DNA of 64,000 nucleotides from Sphingopyxis sp. LC81 (lineage in GTDB: Bacteria; Pseudomonadota; Alphaproteobacteria; Sphingomonadales; Sphingomonadaceae): the NCBI RefSeq assembly GCF_000756375.1, contig NZ_JNFD01000021.1, positions 310,001 through 374,000 of the forward strand, read 5' to 3'. Positions 8,558 to 17,222 of the stretch are shown here, one piece after another (position 1 is the stretch's first letter; every line of letters begins with the position of its first letter). The position numbers were made by a program, and so were the translations under genes. Below the pieces are notes generated by a model, which was given only the letters and a program-made list of their open reading frames with translations, was not told the origin of the DNA and did not search any database.

Positions 8558-9859
8558 CTAGCTGGACGGCGCGTGCAGCCGCGCGACGAAGAAGCCGTCG
8601 AGCCCGCCCGCGCCGGCGAGCATGTCGGGAAGGGTGCGGATGAAGCCTTTGCTGTCGGGTGTAATCGCTTCGGGCAATTCATCCGCACGTGCAGGCTCGA
8701 TGGTCCATCCGGCGTGATGATCGAGGAAGGTCGACACCTGATCCTCGCCCTCGGCCTGCTCGAGCGAACAGGTCGCATAGACCAGCGTTCCGCCCGGTTT
8801 GACCCAGCGCGCCGCGCGCGCCAGCAGTTCGGCTTGCAGCGCCGCCATTTCCTCGATCTGCCGGGGCTCGATCCGGTGGAGCACGTCGGGATGGCGGCGG
8901 AAGATGCCGGTGGCCGAGCAGGGCGCATCGAGCAGCACTGCGTCGGCCTGATCTTCGGGCGCCCACGACCGGATATCGCCTTGGACGATGTCGGCGGACA
9001 GGCCGGTACGCTCCATGTTGGCGCGTAGCCGTTCGAGGCGTTTGGCGCTGGAATCAACGGCAACGACATTCCATCCCGCCGCCGCGAGCTGCATCGTCTT
9101 GCCGCCCGGCGCGGCGCAGAGGTCGAGCACGGTCCGGCCCTCGCCGGCGCCGAGCAGGCGCGCGGGCAGGCTGGCGGCCAGATCCTGCACCCACCAGCCA
9201 CCTTCGGCATAGCCGGTCATCGACTCGACCGCCTGACCGCGCGGCAGGCGGCGGTGGCGCGGGGCGAGTGAAATGGCGCCGGGCCATTCGTCCGCGCCCG
9301 GCTCGGCGGCGAAGCTGAGGTCGATGGGCGGCGGTGCGCTCCACGCCGCTTCGGCGGCTTCGACCATGGGCAGGCTCCATTGCTCGGCCCAGCGTTCGGC
9401 GGTGGGCAGGGGAAGCGTCGCGCGGCCGGGCAGCTGCCATTCTTCCTGCTGCGCGCGCGACAGGATGGCGTGGACTAGCCGTCGCGGCCCGCCATCGACG
9501 AGCGGCAAGGCGGTCGATACGACTGCATGGCCGGGGCTTTTGAGCACCAGCAGCTGCGCCAGCGCGATCCGCAGCACAGCGCGCGATTTGACGTCGTCGG
9601 GGAGGATTTGCGCCGTCGCACCGTCGATCAGCGCGTCGAGGTCGACCATCCAGCGCAGCGTTTCGGACACGATTGCCACCGCGAAGGCGCGGTCGGTGGC
9701 GCTCAGGCCTTGGGTGGCGGCATGCATCGCGATATCCAATGGATCGCCGCGTCGCAGGATCGCGTCGATCAAGCGCAGCGCGGCGCGGCGCGTTGCCGTG
9801 CCCGCGGGGTCGGCTCCGCCGGACGGTCGCGGGCGCCGGGGCGGGCGGCGATCAGCCAT
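8558..9859 (-). CDS. rsmB: RsmB-type 16S rRNA (cytosine-5) methyltransferase
   Basis: This 433-aa protein begins with a Pro/Arg-rich leader, then an NusB-like RNA-binding domain (about residues 25-150, RRAALRLIDAIL onward), and then a RsmB/NOP2 methyltransferase domain. SAM motif I is AAPGGKTMQLA at about 242-252, motif IV is LLDAPCSATG near 304, and motif VI VYATCSL near 360 carries the second active-site cysteine. The NusB plus MTase architecture is that of RsmB, which methylates C967 of 16S rRNA in E. coli. It is divergent from the small SDHAF4-like gene. Confidence 0.88.
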   Translation of the reverse strand: MADRRPPRRPRPSGGADPAGTATRRAALRLIDAILRRGDPLDIAMHAATQGLSATDRAFAVAIVSETLRWMVDLDALIDGATAQILPDDVKSRAVLRIALAQLLVLKSPGHAVVSTALPLVDGGPRRLVHAILSRAQQEEWQLPGRATLPLPTAERWAEQWSLPMVEAAEAAWSAPPPIDLSFAAEPGADEWPGAISLAPRHRRLPRGQAVESMTGYAEGGWWVQDLAASLPARLLGAGEGRTVLDLCAAPGGKTMQLAAAGWNVVAVDSSAKRLERLRANMERTGLSADIVQGDIRSWAPEDQADAVLLDAPCSATGIFRRHPDVLHRIEPRQIEEMAALQAELLARAARWVKPGGTLVYATCSLEQAEGEDQVSTFLDHHAGWTIEPARADELPEAITPDSKGFIRTLPDMLAGAGGLDGFFVARLHAPSS

Positions 9860-9914
9860 GACGGGTAACGGCGTGGTTGGCGTGACGCATGAAAAATCCT
9901 ATAAGGCGGGTATC

Positions 9915-10124
9915 ATGACCGACAGCAGCCAAAATGGAACCATCGGCGGAACGCCGCGCGCTGTAAAGCGCCCTGCGCATGTGAAAGCTCCCGCGGGCTG
10001 GACGAACAGCGCGTTGCCGTCGCCCGAACCCATCCGCGAGGAGAAGGCCGAGGACCAACCCGGCGGGCGCAACCCTGTGCGCTATGGCGACTGGGAATTG
10101 AAGGGGGTCGCGGTCGACTTCTGA
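9915..10124 (+). CDS. DUF1674 protein, SdhAF4-like succinate dehydrogenase assembly factor
   Basis: This 69-aa protein is disordered and Pro-rich in its first half and ends with NPVRYGDWELKGVAVDF, the diagnostic C-terminal motif of DUF1674, the bacterial counterpart of mitochondrial SDHAF4. That family helps flavinylated SdhA assemble into succinate dehydrogenase. The ATG chosen begins MTDSSQNG; the frame stays open further upstream, but those codons overlap the rsmB start. It is transcribed divergently from rsmB and followed by a strong hairpin. The role is inferred from the family; no sdh genes are in the window. Confidence 0.8.
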   Translation: MTDSSQNGTIGGTPRAVKRPAHVKAPAGWTNSALPSPEPIREEKAEDQPGGRNPVRYGDWELKGVAVDF

Positions 10125-10177
10125 TCGGGGCGGCGCCGCGGTTCGGCCGATAATCTGGAAATGGGCCGGAATTTAAA

Positions 10178-10208
10178 TGGCCGCCCTTGCTCAGTGCAGG
10201 GGCGGCCA
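10178..10208. terminator. Terminator hairpin with T-run
   Basis: A perfect 9-bp stem (TGGCCGCCC with GGGCGGCCA) and a 13-nt loop are followed on the plus strand by ACGGTTTTT and on the minus strand by TTTAAATT. It sits between the SDHAF4-like gene and the converging sapC gene and suits both as a Rho-independent terminator. Confidence 0.78.
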
Positions 10209-10221
10209 CGGTTTTTCGTGA

Positions 10222-11001
10222 TTAGACGGCCGGAAGTTCGGTGTTGAGGGGCATCTTGCCGCTCTTCACCTGTTCGGCGAACACTTCGCGCATCAGTTGA
10301 AGCGAGAAGAGGTGCGCGAAAATCAGGGCGAGGATGCCGTTCTGCATCAGCTTGCGCAGCACGTCGCCGCGCAGTTCGCGCAGCTTGTTCTCGTCGACCA
10401 TCTGGAAGCCGCGATAAACGTAAGGCTTGTCATTGCCTTCCTGTTGGATGGCGACTTCGCCGTCCATCAGGAGGTCGGCTTTCTTCAGTTCGTCCATGAA
10501 CATGCCGGTGCGCTGGCCGGCTTCTTCGAAATTCTTGCAGAATTCGAGCACGGCCTGAACCTGTTCCGACGGCTGGCCGTCGACGAACAGCGCATCGCCC
10601 TCGTCGAACTTGCCGATCGCGCCCGAGGACGGGTCGAAGCACAGCGACAAATCTTCCGAATCGGGCTGGAGCCGCGCGAGCAGGAAGGGGTAGCGGCGGA
10701 TGTAGGCCGGGACATAGACCGGATTGATCAGCTTGCCTTCGTCGTCGACGAACGTGTTGATGCCTTCGTTCAGACCCATCAGCGCGAGCGGAACCGGATT
10801 GTCCCCGGCCGAAAAGACGATCGGGAAGAAGCGGCAAGCCGACACGAACTCGTCCGAGGTCAGCGGGATGGCGTGCTGGCCCACGAGGAATTCGGCGCTG
10901 TCGAGCGGACGTGCGTGGAAATCGCCGTGCTCGACGCTCGAAAGCGGGGCAAGGTCCTTATAGAACAGGGGCAGATTGGCAGGTGCGGGCGCGGTGGCCA
11001 T
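10222..11001 (-). CDS. SapC family protein
   Basis: This 259-aa protein fits PF07277 (SapC) over nearly its full length: FYKDLAPLSSVEHGDFHARP at the start, a central VYVPAYIRRYPFLLARLQ, and FCKNFEEAGQRTGMFMDEL. It has no signal peptide or membrane helix. The name comes from a gene in the Campylobacter fetus S-layer region, but the biochemical role is unknown, and the family is common in sphingomonads and marine bacteria. The gene is monocistronic, with CCGGAG before the ATG, and has no S-layer genes beside it. Homologues often neighbour tryptophan halogenase or TonB receptor genes, which are not present here. Confidence 0.82.
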   Translation of the reverse strand: MATAPAPANLPLFYKDLAPLSSVEHGDFHARPLDSAEFLVGQHAIPLTSDEFVSACRFFPIVFSAGDNPVPLALMGLNEGINTFVDDEGKLINPVYVPAYIRRYPFLLARLQPDSEDLSLCFDPSSGAIGKFDEGDALFVDGQPSEQVQAVLEFCKNFEEAGQRTGMFMDELKKADLLMDGEVAIQQEGNDKPYVYRGFQMVDENKLRELRGDVLRKLMQNGILALIFAHLFSLQLMREVFAEQVKSGKMPLNTELPAV

Positions 11002-11132
11002 GTTTGAACTCCGGTAAAGGTCCCGCAGCTTGGGACGAAAAAGGATAAAGCGCCTTATTGACCCGCGCCGCGCGGCGCAAGAGGGCGATGATATGGGGCG
11101 GCGATATGCGGTTCAGCGGAGCGAGATGACGG

Positions 11133-12557
11133 TCAGGTGACCAGCTTGCCGGGATTGAAGAGGCCGGCAGGATCGAACCCGGCCTTGATCCGGCGCAGCG
11201 CGGACAAACGTGCCGGGCTGTCGAGCTCGGCGAGGATGTCGCGCTTCATCTGACCGATGCCATGTTCGGCCGAAATCGATCCGCCCAGCTCAAGGACGTG
11301 CGAATAGACCAGCCGGCTGACGGATGCGCCATGCTCGGCCAGCCATGCCGCGCCGTCGGTTCCCGCTGGCGGCTGGACATGATGGTGGACATTGCCGTCG
11401 CCGAGGTGCCCGAATGATAGGGCCCGTGCCCCCGGAAAGGCCTGCGCCAAGCGCACCGGATTGTCGGCGATGAAGGCGGGCATCAAATCGACGGGCACGC
11501 TGACGTCATGCTGCAGTGCCGGCCCTTCAGCCCGTTCCGCTTCCGAAATGGAATCACGCAGACGCCAGAAATCCTCGCTTTCGCGGTCGCTTTTGGCGAT
11601 CACGACATCGCTGATCAGCCCGGCGTCGAGCGCCGCCGCGAGCTGCTGTTCCAGGGGTTCGCCCAAGGCCCGATCGTTTTCGCCGGCGAGCTCAAGCAGG
11701 ACATACCACGGCTGTGCGGTCACCAGCGGCGCGCGCGTCTGGGGAATATGGCGCAGCACCGCGTCGAGGCAGGCGTGCGGGATCAGCTCGAACCCCTCAA
11801 GCTCGCGCCCGATCGCGGCATCGACACGGCGCAGCAGCAGCAGCGCGCATTCGGGGGAACCGATCCCGATCCACGCCGTTCGCCGTGCGGCAGCGGTGGG
11901 AACCAGATGCAGCGACGCGGCGGTGACGATCCCAAGCGTTCCCTCGGCGCCGCAAAACAGGTGCCGCAGGTCATAGCCGCGATTATCTTTCTTGAGCGGG
12001 GCCAGCCCGTCGAAAATGCTGCCGTCGGGCAGAACGGCTTCGATACCCGCTACCAGCGCGCGCATCGACCCGTGGCGGAGTACCTGGGTTCCGCCGGCGT
12101 TGGTCGATACCAGCCCGCCGATCGTCGCCGAGCCTTTGCCCCCAAGGGTAAGCGGAAAGCGGAGCCCGTGCGCGAGGACGGCGCCGTGGAAATTCTCCAG
12201 GATCACGCCCGCCTCGGCAACGGCGAGCTGCCCCGCCTTGTCGACATGGCGTATCCGGTTCATACGCCGCAGGCTGAGCAACAGCTGGTCGCCGCTGGCA
12301 TCGGGGGTCGCGCCGCCGACCATGCCGCTGTTGCCGCCTTGGGGAACCAGCGCGACCTCGGCCTCGGCGCAGAGGCGCACGATGGAGGCGACTTCGTCGG
12401 TGGTCGCGGGCGACAGCATTGCGGGGGCGCGGCCGTGATATTTGCCGCGCCAGTCGGTCAGCCAGGGCGCCATCGCATCCGGGTCGGCGCTATAGCCTTT
12501 GGGGCCGAGCAAATTTGCGAATTTATCGAGCAAAGATTCAGATGGCGGGCGCGTCAT
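11133..12557 (-). CDS. FAD-binding oxidoreductase, GlcD/D-2-hydroxyacid dehydrogenase type
   Basis: This 474-aa flavoprotein has a PCMH-type FAD domain (VALVPQGGNSGMVGGATP at about residues 70-87, NAGGTQVLRHGSMR near 155) and a C-terminal FAD-oxidase domain with GHLGDGNVHHHVQPP (about 376-390) and SAEHGIGQMKRD (about 430-441). This arrangement is that of D-lactate, D-2-hydroxyglutarate and glycolate (GlcD) dehydrogenases. The HGIG and NVH motifs supply the metal and substrate site. D-2-hydroxyglutarate dehydrogenase is plausible since the gene stands alone, but the substrate cannot be fixed by eye. The start is ATG with MTRPPSES. Confidence 0.85.
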   Translation of the reverse strand: MTRPPSESLLDKFANLLGPKGYSADPDAMAPWLTDWRGKYHGRAPAMLSPATTDEVASIVRLCAEAEVALVPQGGNSGMVGGATPDASGDQLLLSLRRMNRIRHVDKAGQLAVAEAGVILENFHGAVLAHGLRFPLTLGGKGSATIGGLVSTNAGGTQVLRHGSMRALVAGIEAVLPDGSIFDGLAPLKKDNRGYDLRHLFCGAEGTLGIVTAASLHLVPTAAARRTAWIGIGSPECALLLLRRVDAAIGRELEGFELIPHACLDAVLRHIPQTRAPLVTAQPWYVLLELAGENDRALGEPLEQQLAAALDAGLISDVVIAKSDRESEDFWRLRDSISEAERAEGPALQHDVSVPVDLMPAFIADNPVRLAQAFPGARALSFGHLGDGNVHHHVQPPAGTDGAAWLAEHGASVSRLVYSHVLELGGSISAEHGIGQMKRDILAELDSPARLSALRRIKAGFDPAGLFNPGKLVT

Positions 12558-12680
12558 GCCGGTCCACTCCGGAAATTTCCTGCCTCACAAGCGGGCAGAG
12601 GGTGACAGCAGTTCATTTGATGTTCAATCATCCTTGTTAAAGAGGGCGATGGACGAATAGTATCTTTTCGTCCAGCGGGC

Positions 12681-13271
12681 ATGGACGCGGGAGCCATAAG
12701 TGAGCGAAATCTTCGGTCAGGACGCCAAAGGAGCGGCGGCGGGGCTGTGCTGACGGCGGCGTTCCTGTGGTTCGTGGCCGCGGTGCCAGCGGCTGACGCG
12801 GCGGTGCCCGTTGCGGCACCGGAGCCGTTGGTGGCGATCTCGGCGCCGACGCCCGAACAGGCTTCGTCCTTTTGGCAGGTGGTGATCGAGCAGCAGTTAA
12901 TCATCCGTGTCCCGGCCCAGCGTTCGCAGATCAATAATTTCGCCGCAGGCCCTTCGGCGTCCAGGCGCGCGACTGAACTGCCGGTCGTCTGGAAAGAGAA
13001 AAAGGCGCCAAAATGCGTCGCTATGCGCAATATTTTGGGGATGCAGGCGGTCCAGCGCGACAGCATCGATATCATTACGCGGCAGAAGCAGCGGCTGCGC
13101 GCACAGCTTAACCGCGGTTGCCGCGCGCTCGATTTTTATGCCGGTTTCTACATGCAGGGCAGCAAGGACGGAAAACTGTGCGAGGATCGCGATCAGATCC
13201 ACGCCCGGACCGGCGCAAAATGCGAGATCGACAAGTTCCGGCTGATGGTTCCGGTCCGCGAAGACGACTAG
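12681..13271 (+). CDS. Hypothetical secreted protein
   Basis: I do not recognise this 196-aa protein. It has a basic N-region (residues 8-17, RNLRSGRQRS), a hydrophobic core (VLTAAFLWFVAAVPAADA, about 23-40) and a likely cleavage site after ADA, consistent with export. The mature part is basic and has four cysteines (near 112, 145, 165 and 175) that could form disulfides. The segment AMRNILGMQAVQRDSIDIIT is the most conserved-looking part. An in-frame GTG at codon 23 is an alternative start. An open frame on the opposite strand overlaps, so coding on the plus strand is likely but not certain. Confidence 0.6.
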   Translation: MDAGAISERNLRSGRQRSGGGAVLTAAFLWFVAAVPAADAAVPVAAPEPLVAISAPTPEQASSFWQVVIEQQLIIRVPAQRSQINNFAAGPSASRRATELPVVWKEKKAPKCVAMRNILGMQAVQRDSIDIITRQKQRLRAQLNRGCRALDFYAGFYMQGSKDGKLCEDRDQIHARTGAKCEIDKFRLMVPVREDD

Positions 13272-13398
13272 GTTCAGACCATAGTCGCGTTTATCGCGGC
13301 CTTTCCTTGACTTTTCCCTGCCATTTGCCCAATGGCCGCGGCAACGTCCGCCTGCGTGGGAGGCTGGGCGCCAACTCTTTTCCGGACATGATGATCTT

Positions 13399-14793
13399 AT
13401 GAAATTTGCCGACATCGGCCTTTCCGACGAACTTTTGCGCGCGATCGACGAGTCGGGCTATAATGAAGCGACCCCGATCCAGGCGGGCGTCATTCCGTCG
13501 GTCTTGATGATGCGCGACATCATCGGCATCGCCCAGACGGGCACGGGCAAGACCGCGTCGTTCGTGCTGCCGATGATCGATATCCTCGCCCACGGCCGCG
13601 CCCGCGCGCTGATGCCGCGCTCGCTGATCCTCGCGCCGACGCGCGAACTTGCCGCGCAGGTCGCTGAAAATTTTGAAAAATACGGCAAGTATCACAAGCT
13701 TTCGATGGCGCTGCTGATCGGCGGCGTGCAGATGGGCGATCAGGTCAAGGCGCTCGAAAAGGGCGTCGACGTGTTGATCGCGACGCCGGGCCGCCTGATG
13801 GACCTGTTCGAACGCGGGAAGATCTTGCTGACCGGTTGCAACCTGCTCGTGATCGACGAGGCCGACCGGATGCTCGACATGGGCTTCATCCCCGACATCG
13901 AGAATATCTGCACCAAGCTGCCGGCGACTCGGCAGACCCTGTTGTTCTCGGCAACGATGCCGCCGCCGATCAAGAAACTCGCCGACAAGTTCCTGTCGAA
14001 CCCGAAGACGATCGAGGTCGCGCGTCCGGCAAGCCGGAACGAGAATATCGAGCAGTTCCTGGTCAAGACATCAGAACGCAACAAGCGCGATACGCTTCGC
14101 GATCTGCTCGAGGCCGAGGACATCGCTACCGCGATCATCTTCTGCAATCGCAAGACGACGGTGCGTGAACTCGCGAAATCGCTCCAGCGTTATCGCTACA
14201 AGGCGGGCGAGATCCACGGCGACATGGATCAGTCGAGCCGCATCGCCGAGCTCGACCGGTTCAAGGCGGGCACGATCAACATCCTGGTCGCATCGGACGT
14301 CGCGGCGCGCGGTCTCGACGTCAAGGGCGTCAGCCACGTCTTCAATTTCGATGCTCCGTGGCACCCCGACGATTATGTCCACCGCATCGGCCGCACCGGC
14401 CGTGCAGGCGCCAAGGGGCGCGCGTTTACGCTGATGACCCCGTCGGATGACGAGGCGATCGACAATATCCAGAAGCTGACCGGCTACAAGATTCCGATTC
14501 ACGGAACCGGTGCGCCGGCGGCCGATGTCGCCAAGCCCGACCGCGATGCGGAAGAAGGCGAACCGCGACGCGGACGTTCGCGCGGTGGACGTGGCAAAGC
14601 TGCTGCGAAGCCCGAGAAGGCACCGGCGCGTCCGGCACCGGCGGCCGAAGCGCAGCCTGCGAAGCCGCGCGAAGACCGGAAACCGCGCGGCGATCGCAAA
14701 CCGGCGCCCGCCCGGCAGGATGATCTGGACGGCCCCGACGATGGCTGGAACGGCCCCATGCCGGGGTTCCTGTCGGTCGGTTTCGACAACTGA
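13399..14793 (+). CDS. rhlE: DEAD-box ATP-dependent RNA helicase, RhlE-like
   Basis: This 464-aa helicase carries the full motif set: Q motif (PIQAGVIP), motif I AQTGTGKT at about residues 48-55, PTRELA, motif II DEAD in VIDEADRMLDMGF at about 150-162, SAT in LFSATMPPP, and the C-terminal HRIGRTGRAG at about 330-339. The last 90 residues are a basic, Pro/Arg/Ala-rich unstructured tail typical of RhlE-type RNA helicases, which act in ribosome assembly and cold-stress RNA remodelling. It is monocistronic and followed by a hairpin. The precise subfamily (RhlE or another) is less certain than the DEAD-box assignment. Confidence 0.9.
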   Translation: MKFADIGLSDELLRAIDESGYNEATPIQAGVIPSVLMMRDIIGIAQTGTGKTASFVLPMIDILAHGRARALMPRSLILAPTRELAAQVAENFEKYGKYHKLSMALLIGGVQMGDQVKALEKGVDVLIATPGRLMDLFERGKILLTGCNLLVIDEADRMLDMGFIPDIENICTKLPATRQTLLFSATMPPPIKKLADKFLSNPKTIEVARPASRNENIEQFLVKTSERNKRDTLRDLLEAEDIATAIIFCNRKTTVRELAKSLQRYRYKAGEIHGDMDQSSRIAELDRFKAGTINILVASDVAARGLDVKGVSHVFNFDAPWHPDDYVHRIGRTGRAGAKGRAFTLMTPSDDEAIDNIQKLTGYKIPIHGTGAPAADVAKPDRDAEEGEPRRGRSRGGRGKAAAKPEKAPARPAPAAEAQPAKPREDRKPRGDRKPAPARQDDLDGPDDGWNGPMPGFLSVGFDN

Positions 14794-14801
14794 TCATTCA
14801 A

Positions 14802-14828
14802 CGTCGCCCCGCCTTCGCGGGAGCGACG
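14802..14828. terminator. Hairpin between convergent genes
   Basis: An 11-bp stem with one bulged A (CGTCGCCCCGC with GCGGGAGCGACG) and a CTTC tetraloop lies nine bases after the helicase stop and just before the stop of the converging reductase gene. There is no T-run. It is a likely shared terminator or a single REP-like unit. Confidence 0.55.
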
Positions 14829-14841
14829 AGGATTGCTTCGG

Positions 14842-15858
14842 TCAGAGTCTGACCAGCATTTTTCCCATATTGCTGCCGGAGAACAGGCCGAGGAAGGCGT
14901 CGGGCGCCGATGCCAACCCGTCATGCACGGTTTCGCGCATCGTTACCGCTCCGCTGGCGATCAACCCGCCCATGTCGGCATAGAATTCTTCCATGCAGTC
15001 GATGAACTGGTCGGTGTAGATGAAGCCTTCCATGCGGATCCGCGCCGGGATCGCGCGGATGATATATTTCATCTCCTGCGGCTTCGCGTCGTTGTAGACG
15101 TCGATCATGCCGCAGATCGCGAAGCGCGCAAAATCATTCGCCGTCGCAAAGGCCGCGTCGAGATGTTCACCGCCGACATTGTCGAAATAGACGTCGATGC
15201 CCGGCTTGCCGAGGCGTTCGAGCGTGGCGGCGAGTTGGGGGAGCACCGGCCCCGCCTTGTAATCGATCGCTGCGTCCGCCCCGAGATCGAGGGCCCAGGC
15301 GCATTTGTCCGCGCCGCCGGCCGAGCCGATCACCGTCATTTCGCGCGCCTTGGCGATCTGCACGACCGCCGAACCGACCGCGCCTGCAGCGGCCGAGACG
15401 AATATCGTATCGCCGGGCTTGGCCGCCGCGATGCGGAGCAGGCCGATCCATGCGGTTCCGCCGGTCAGGCCCATATTGTGCAGAAAGGTTTGCGGGGTCA
15501 GACCCGCAGCCAGCATGTCGCCGGGCAGCTTGTTCGGCATCATGTCGAGGCCGATGACGCCGCCGTCGCGCCAACCGCCCATGTGAAGGATCAGGTCGCC
15601 GGGAGCAAAGCCCTCCATCCTGCTTTCGACGACTTCGCCGATCGCCCCGCCGGTCATCGGCTGGTTGATCTGGAAGCTGGCGGCATAGCTTTTGGCGTCG
15701 TTCATTCGCCCGCGCATGTACGGATCGACCGACAGCCAGAGATTGCGGATGCGAAGCTGGTCCTTTTCGAGCGGCGCGTCGGGCACCTCGCGCAACGCGA
15801 AATTGTCGATCGTCGGCAGCCCCTGCGGACGACTGGTCAAATGCCATGCCTTGGCCAT
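14842..15858 (-). CDS. NADP-dependent MDR oxidoreductase (prostaglandin reductase/CurA-like)
   Basis: This 338-aa protein begins MAKAWHLTSRPQGLPTIDNF; the ATG was chosen because GGGAGATTCC sits just upstream, although the frame is open 23 codons further. It has the LTB4-dehydrogenase/CurA signatures: LSVDPYMRGRMND at about residues 46-58, the Rossmann motif SAAAGAVGSAVVQIAK at about 150-165, and YFDNVGGEHLDAA near 222. Such enzymes reduce activated enone double bonds with NADPH and have no zinc. The gene is monocistronic, next to tRNA-Ala. The physiological substrate is unknown. Confidence 0.85.
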   Translation of the reverse strand: MAKAWHLTSRPQGLPTIDNFALREVPDAPLEKDQLRIRNLWLSVDPYMRGRMNDAKSYAASFQINQPMTGGAIGEVVESRMEGFAPGDLILHMGGWRDGGVIGLDMMPNKLPGDMLAAGLTPQTFLHNMGLTGGTAWIGLLRIAAAKPGDTIFVSAAAGAVGSAVVQIAKAREMTVIGSAGGADKCAWALDLGADAAIDYKAGPVLPQLAATLERLGKPGIDVYFDNVGGEHLDAAFATANDFARFAICGMIDVYNDAKPQEMKYIIRAIPARIRMEGFIYTDQFIDCMEEFYADMGGLIASGAVTMRETVHDGLASAPDAFLGLFSGSNMGKMLVRL

Positions 15859-15955
15859 CGGAATCTCCCCATTCCTAATTTCACCGGCGACGGTGGCAAT
15901 CGTCGGAAAAGCCGTTGCCACCGCCAATCAGCGTCGTTAAGACCCTGCCAGTCGC

Positions 15956-16031
15956 GGGGCCGTAGCTCAGATGGGAGAGCGCTGCAATCGCACTGCAGAG
16001 GTCAGGGGTTCGATTCCCCTCGGCTCCACCA
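15956..16031 (+). tRNA. tRNA-Ala (anticodon CGC)
   Basis: This 76-nt cloverleaf has a GGGGCCG/CGGCTCC acceptor stem, D-arm TAGCTCAGATGGGAGAGC, anticodon stem CTGCA/TGCAG with loop ATCGCAC giving anticodon CGC, and T-arm AGGGGTTCGATTCCCCT. The discriminator is A and the CCA end is encoded. It reads GCG alanine codons, which are abundant in this high-GC sequence. It lies between two minus-strand genes. Confidence 0.97.
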
Positions 16032-16039
16032 GCGACCGA

Positions 16040-17203
16040 TCAGCCGACAAAATCGCGAATCATATTCTTCGCGATGACTAGCTGCTGGATCTGCGTCGTT
16101 CCTTCATAAATCCGGTAAATGCGGCAGTCGCGATAGAAGCGTTCGGCCAGATATTCCTTGAGATAACCCGCGCCGCCGTGGATCTGCACGACGCGGTCGG
16201 CAACGCGGCCGCACATTTCGCTGGCGAACATCTTGGTCGCCGCGGCCTCGACGAGGATTTTCTCGCCGCGGTCGGCGCGCGCGCAGGCATCGGCGAGCAT
16301 GCATTCGGCGGCATAGATTTCGGCCTTGCTGTCGGCGAGCATCGCCTGGATCAGCTGGAAGTTCGCGATCGGCTCACCGAACGCCTTGCGCTCCATTGCG
16401 TATTTGAGGCCGGCGTCGAGCATGCGCTTAGCATAGCCGACGCTGGCGGCGGCGACCGACAATCGCCCGTTGTCGAGGCTCTGCATCGCGGCGCGGAAAC
16501 CGATGCCTTCCTCGCCGCCGAGCAGCGCGTCGCCATCGACGTGTACATCCTCGAGGATCACGTCGGCGATCTGCGATCCGGCCTGGCCCATCTTGCCGTC
16601 GGGTTTGCCGATCGACACGCCCGGCGCGTCGCGCGGGACCATGAAGGCGCTGACATGGGCGTTCTTGGGGAGCGCCTCGGCATTGGTGCGCGCCATGACG
16701 AGGATGACGTCGGCAAAGGGGGCGTTGGTGATGTAGCGCTTGGTGCCGTTCAGCACATAACCATTGCCTTCGCGTACCGCGCGCGTTTTCATTGCGGCGC
16801 TGTCCGATCCGCTGTCGGGCTCGGTAAGACCGAAGGCGGCGATTTCTCCGGCGGCGAGCTTGGGCAGCCAATGCTCCTTTTGCTGCGCGGTGCCGAACCC
16901 GACGAGCGACTTGCACACCATGCCGATGTTGATCGAGACGATCGAACGATAGGCGGGCGAGGCGTAGGCGATCTCGCGGATAAAGCCGACATATTGGCTG
17001 ACGTTCATGCCCGCGCCGCCATATTCCTCGGGCATCGTAACGCCGAACAGGCCCATCTCGCGCATTTCGGCGAGGATATCGTCGGGAACGCGGCCGAGCT
17101 CTTCGAGCTGGTCTTCCGCCGGGATTAGCCGTTCGCGGACATAGCGCTGCAGCTGTTCGATGAAGGCATCATAGATGTCGGCGTCCATTCCCGGATTGCT
17201 CAT
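16040..17203 (-). CDS. Acyl-CoA dehydrogenase
   Basis: This 387-aa member of the acyl-CoA dehydrogenase family has MPEEYGGAGMNVSQYVGF (about residues 57-74), the FAD/substrate signature FGLTEPDSGSDSAAMKT (about 125-141), the second signature GGAGYLKEYLAERFYRDCRI (about 343-362) and IYEGTTQIQ at about 365-373, whose Glu is the catalytic base. It oxidises acyl-CoA thioesters to 2-enoyl-CoA and passes electrons to ETF. The start MSNPGMD is chosen over longer open frame because the upstream residues look non-coding; M6 is also possible. It stands alone, so chain-length preference is unknown. Confidence 0.9.
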   Translation of the reverse strand: MSNPGMDADIYDAFIEQLQRYVRERLIPAEDQLEELGRVPDDILAEMREMGLFGVTMPEEYGGAGMNVSQYVGFIREIAYASPAYRSIVSINIGMVCKSLVGFGTAQQKEHWLPKLAAGEIAAFGLTEPDSGSDSAAMKTRAVREGNGYVLNGTKRYITNAPFADVILVMARTNAEALPKNAHVSAFMVPRDAPGVSIGKPDGKMGQAGSQIADVILEDVHVDGDALLGGEEGIGFRAAMQSLDNGRLSVAAASVGYAKRMLDAGLKYAMERKAFGEPIANFQLIQAMLADSKAEIYAAECMLADACARADRGEKILVEAAATKMFASEMCGRVADRVVQIHGGAGYLKEYLAERFYRDCRIYRIYEGTTQIQQLVIAKNMIRDFVG

Positions 17204-17222
17204 TATCTTCCTGTCCCTTGGT

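Noticed and set aside
12554-13075. A 173-codon minus-strand frame opposite the orphan secreted protein
   Set aside because: No signal or domain, and its start region has no ribosome binding site. The plus-strand frame has a signal peptide and is preferred, though with only moderate confidence.
14833-16077. A 414-codon plus-strand frame spanning the MDR gene and tRNA-Ala
   Set aside because: It reads through a tRNA gene and antisense to an enzyme gene, so it cannot be a normal CDS.
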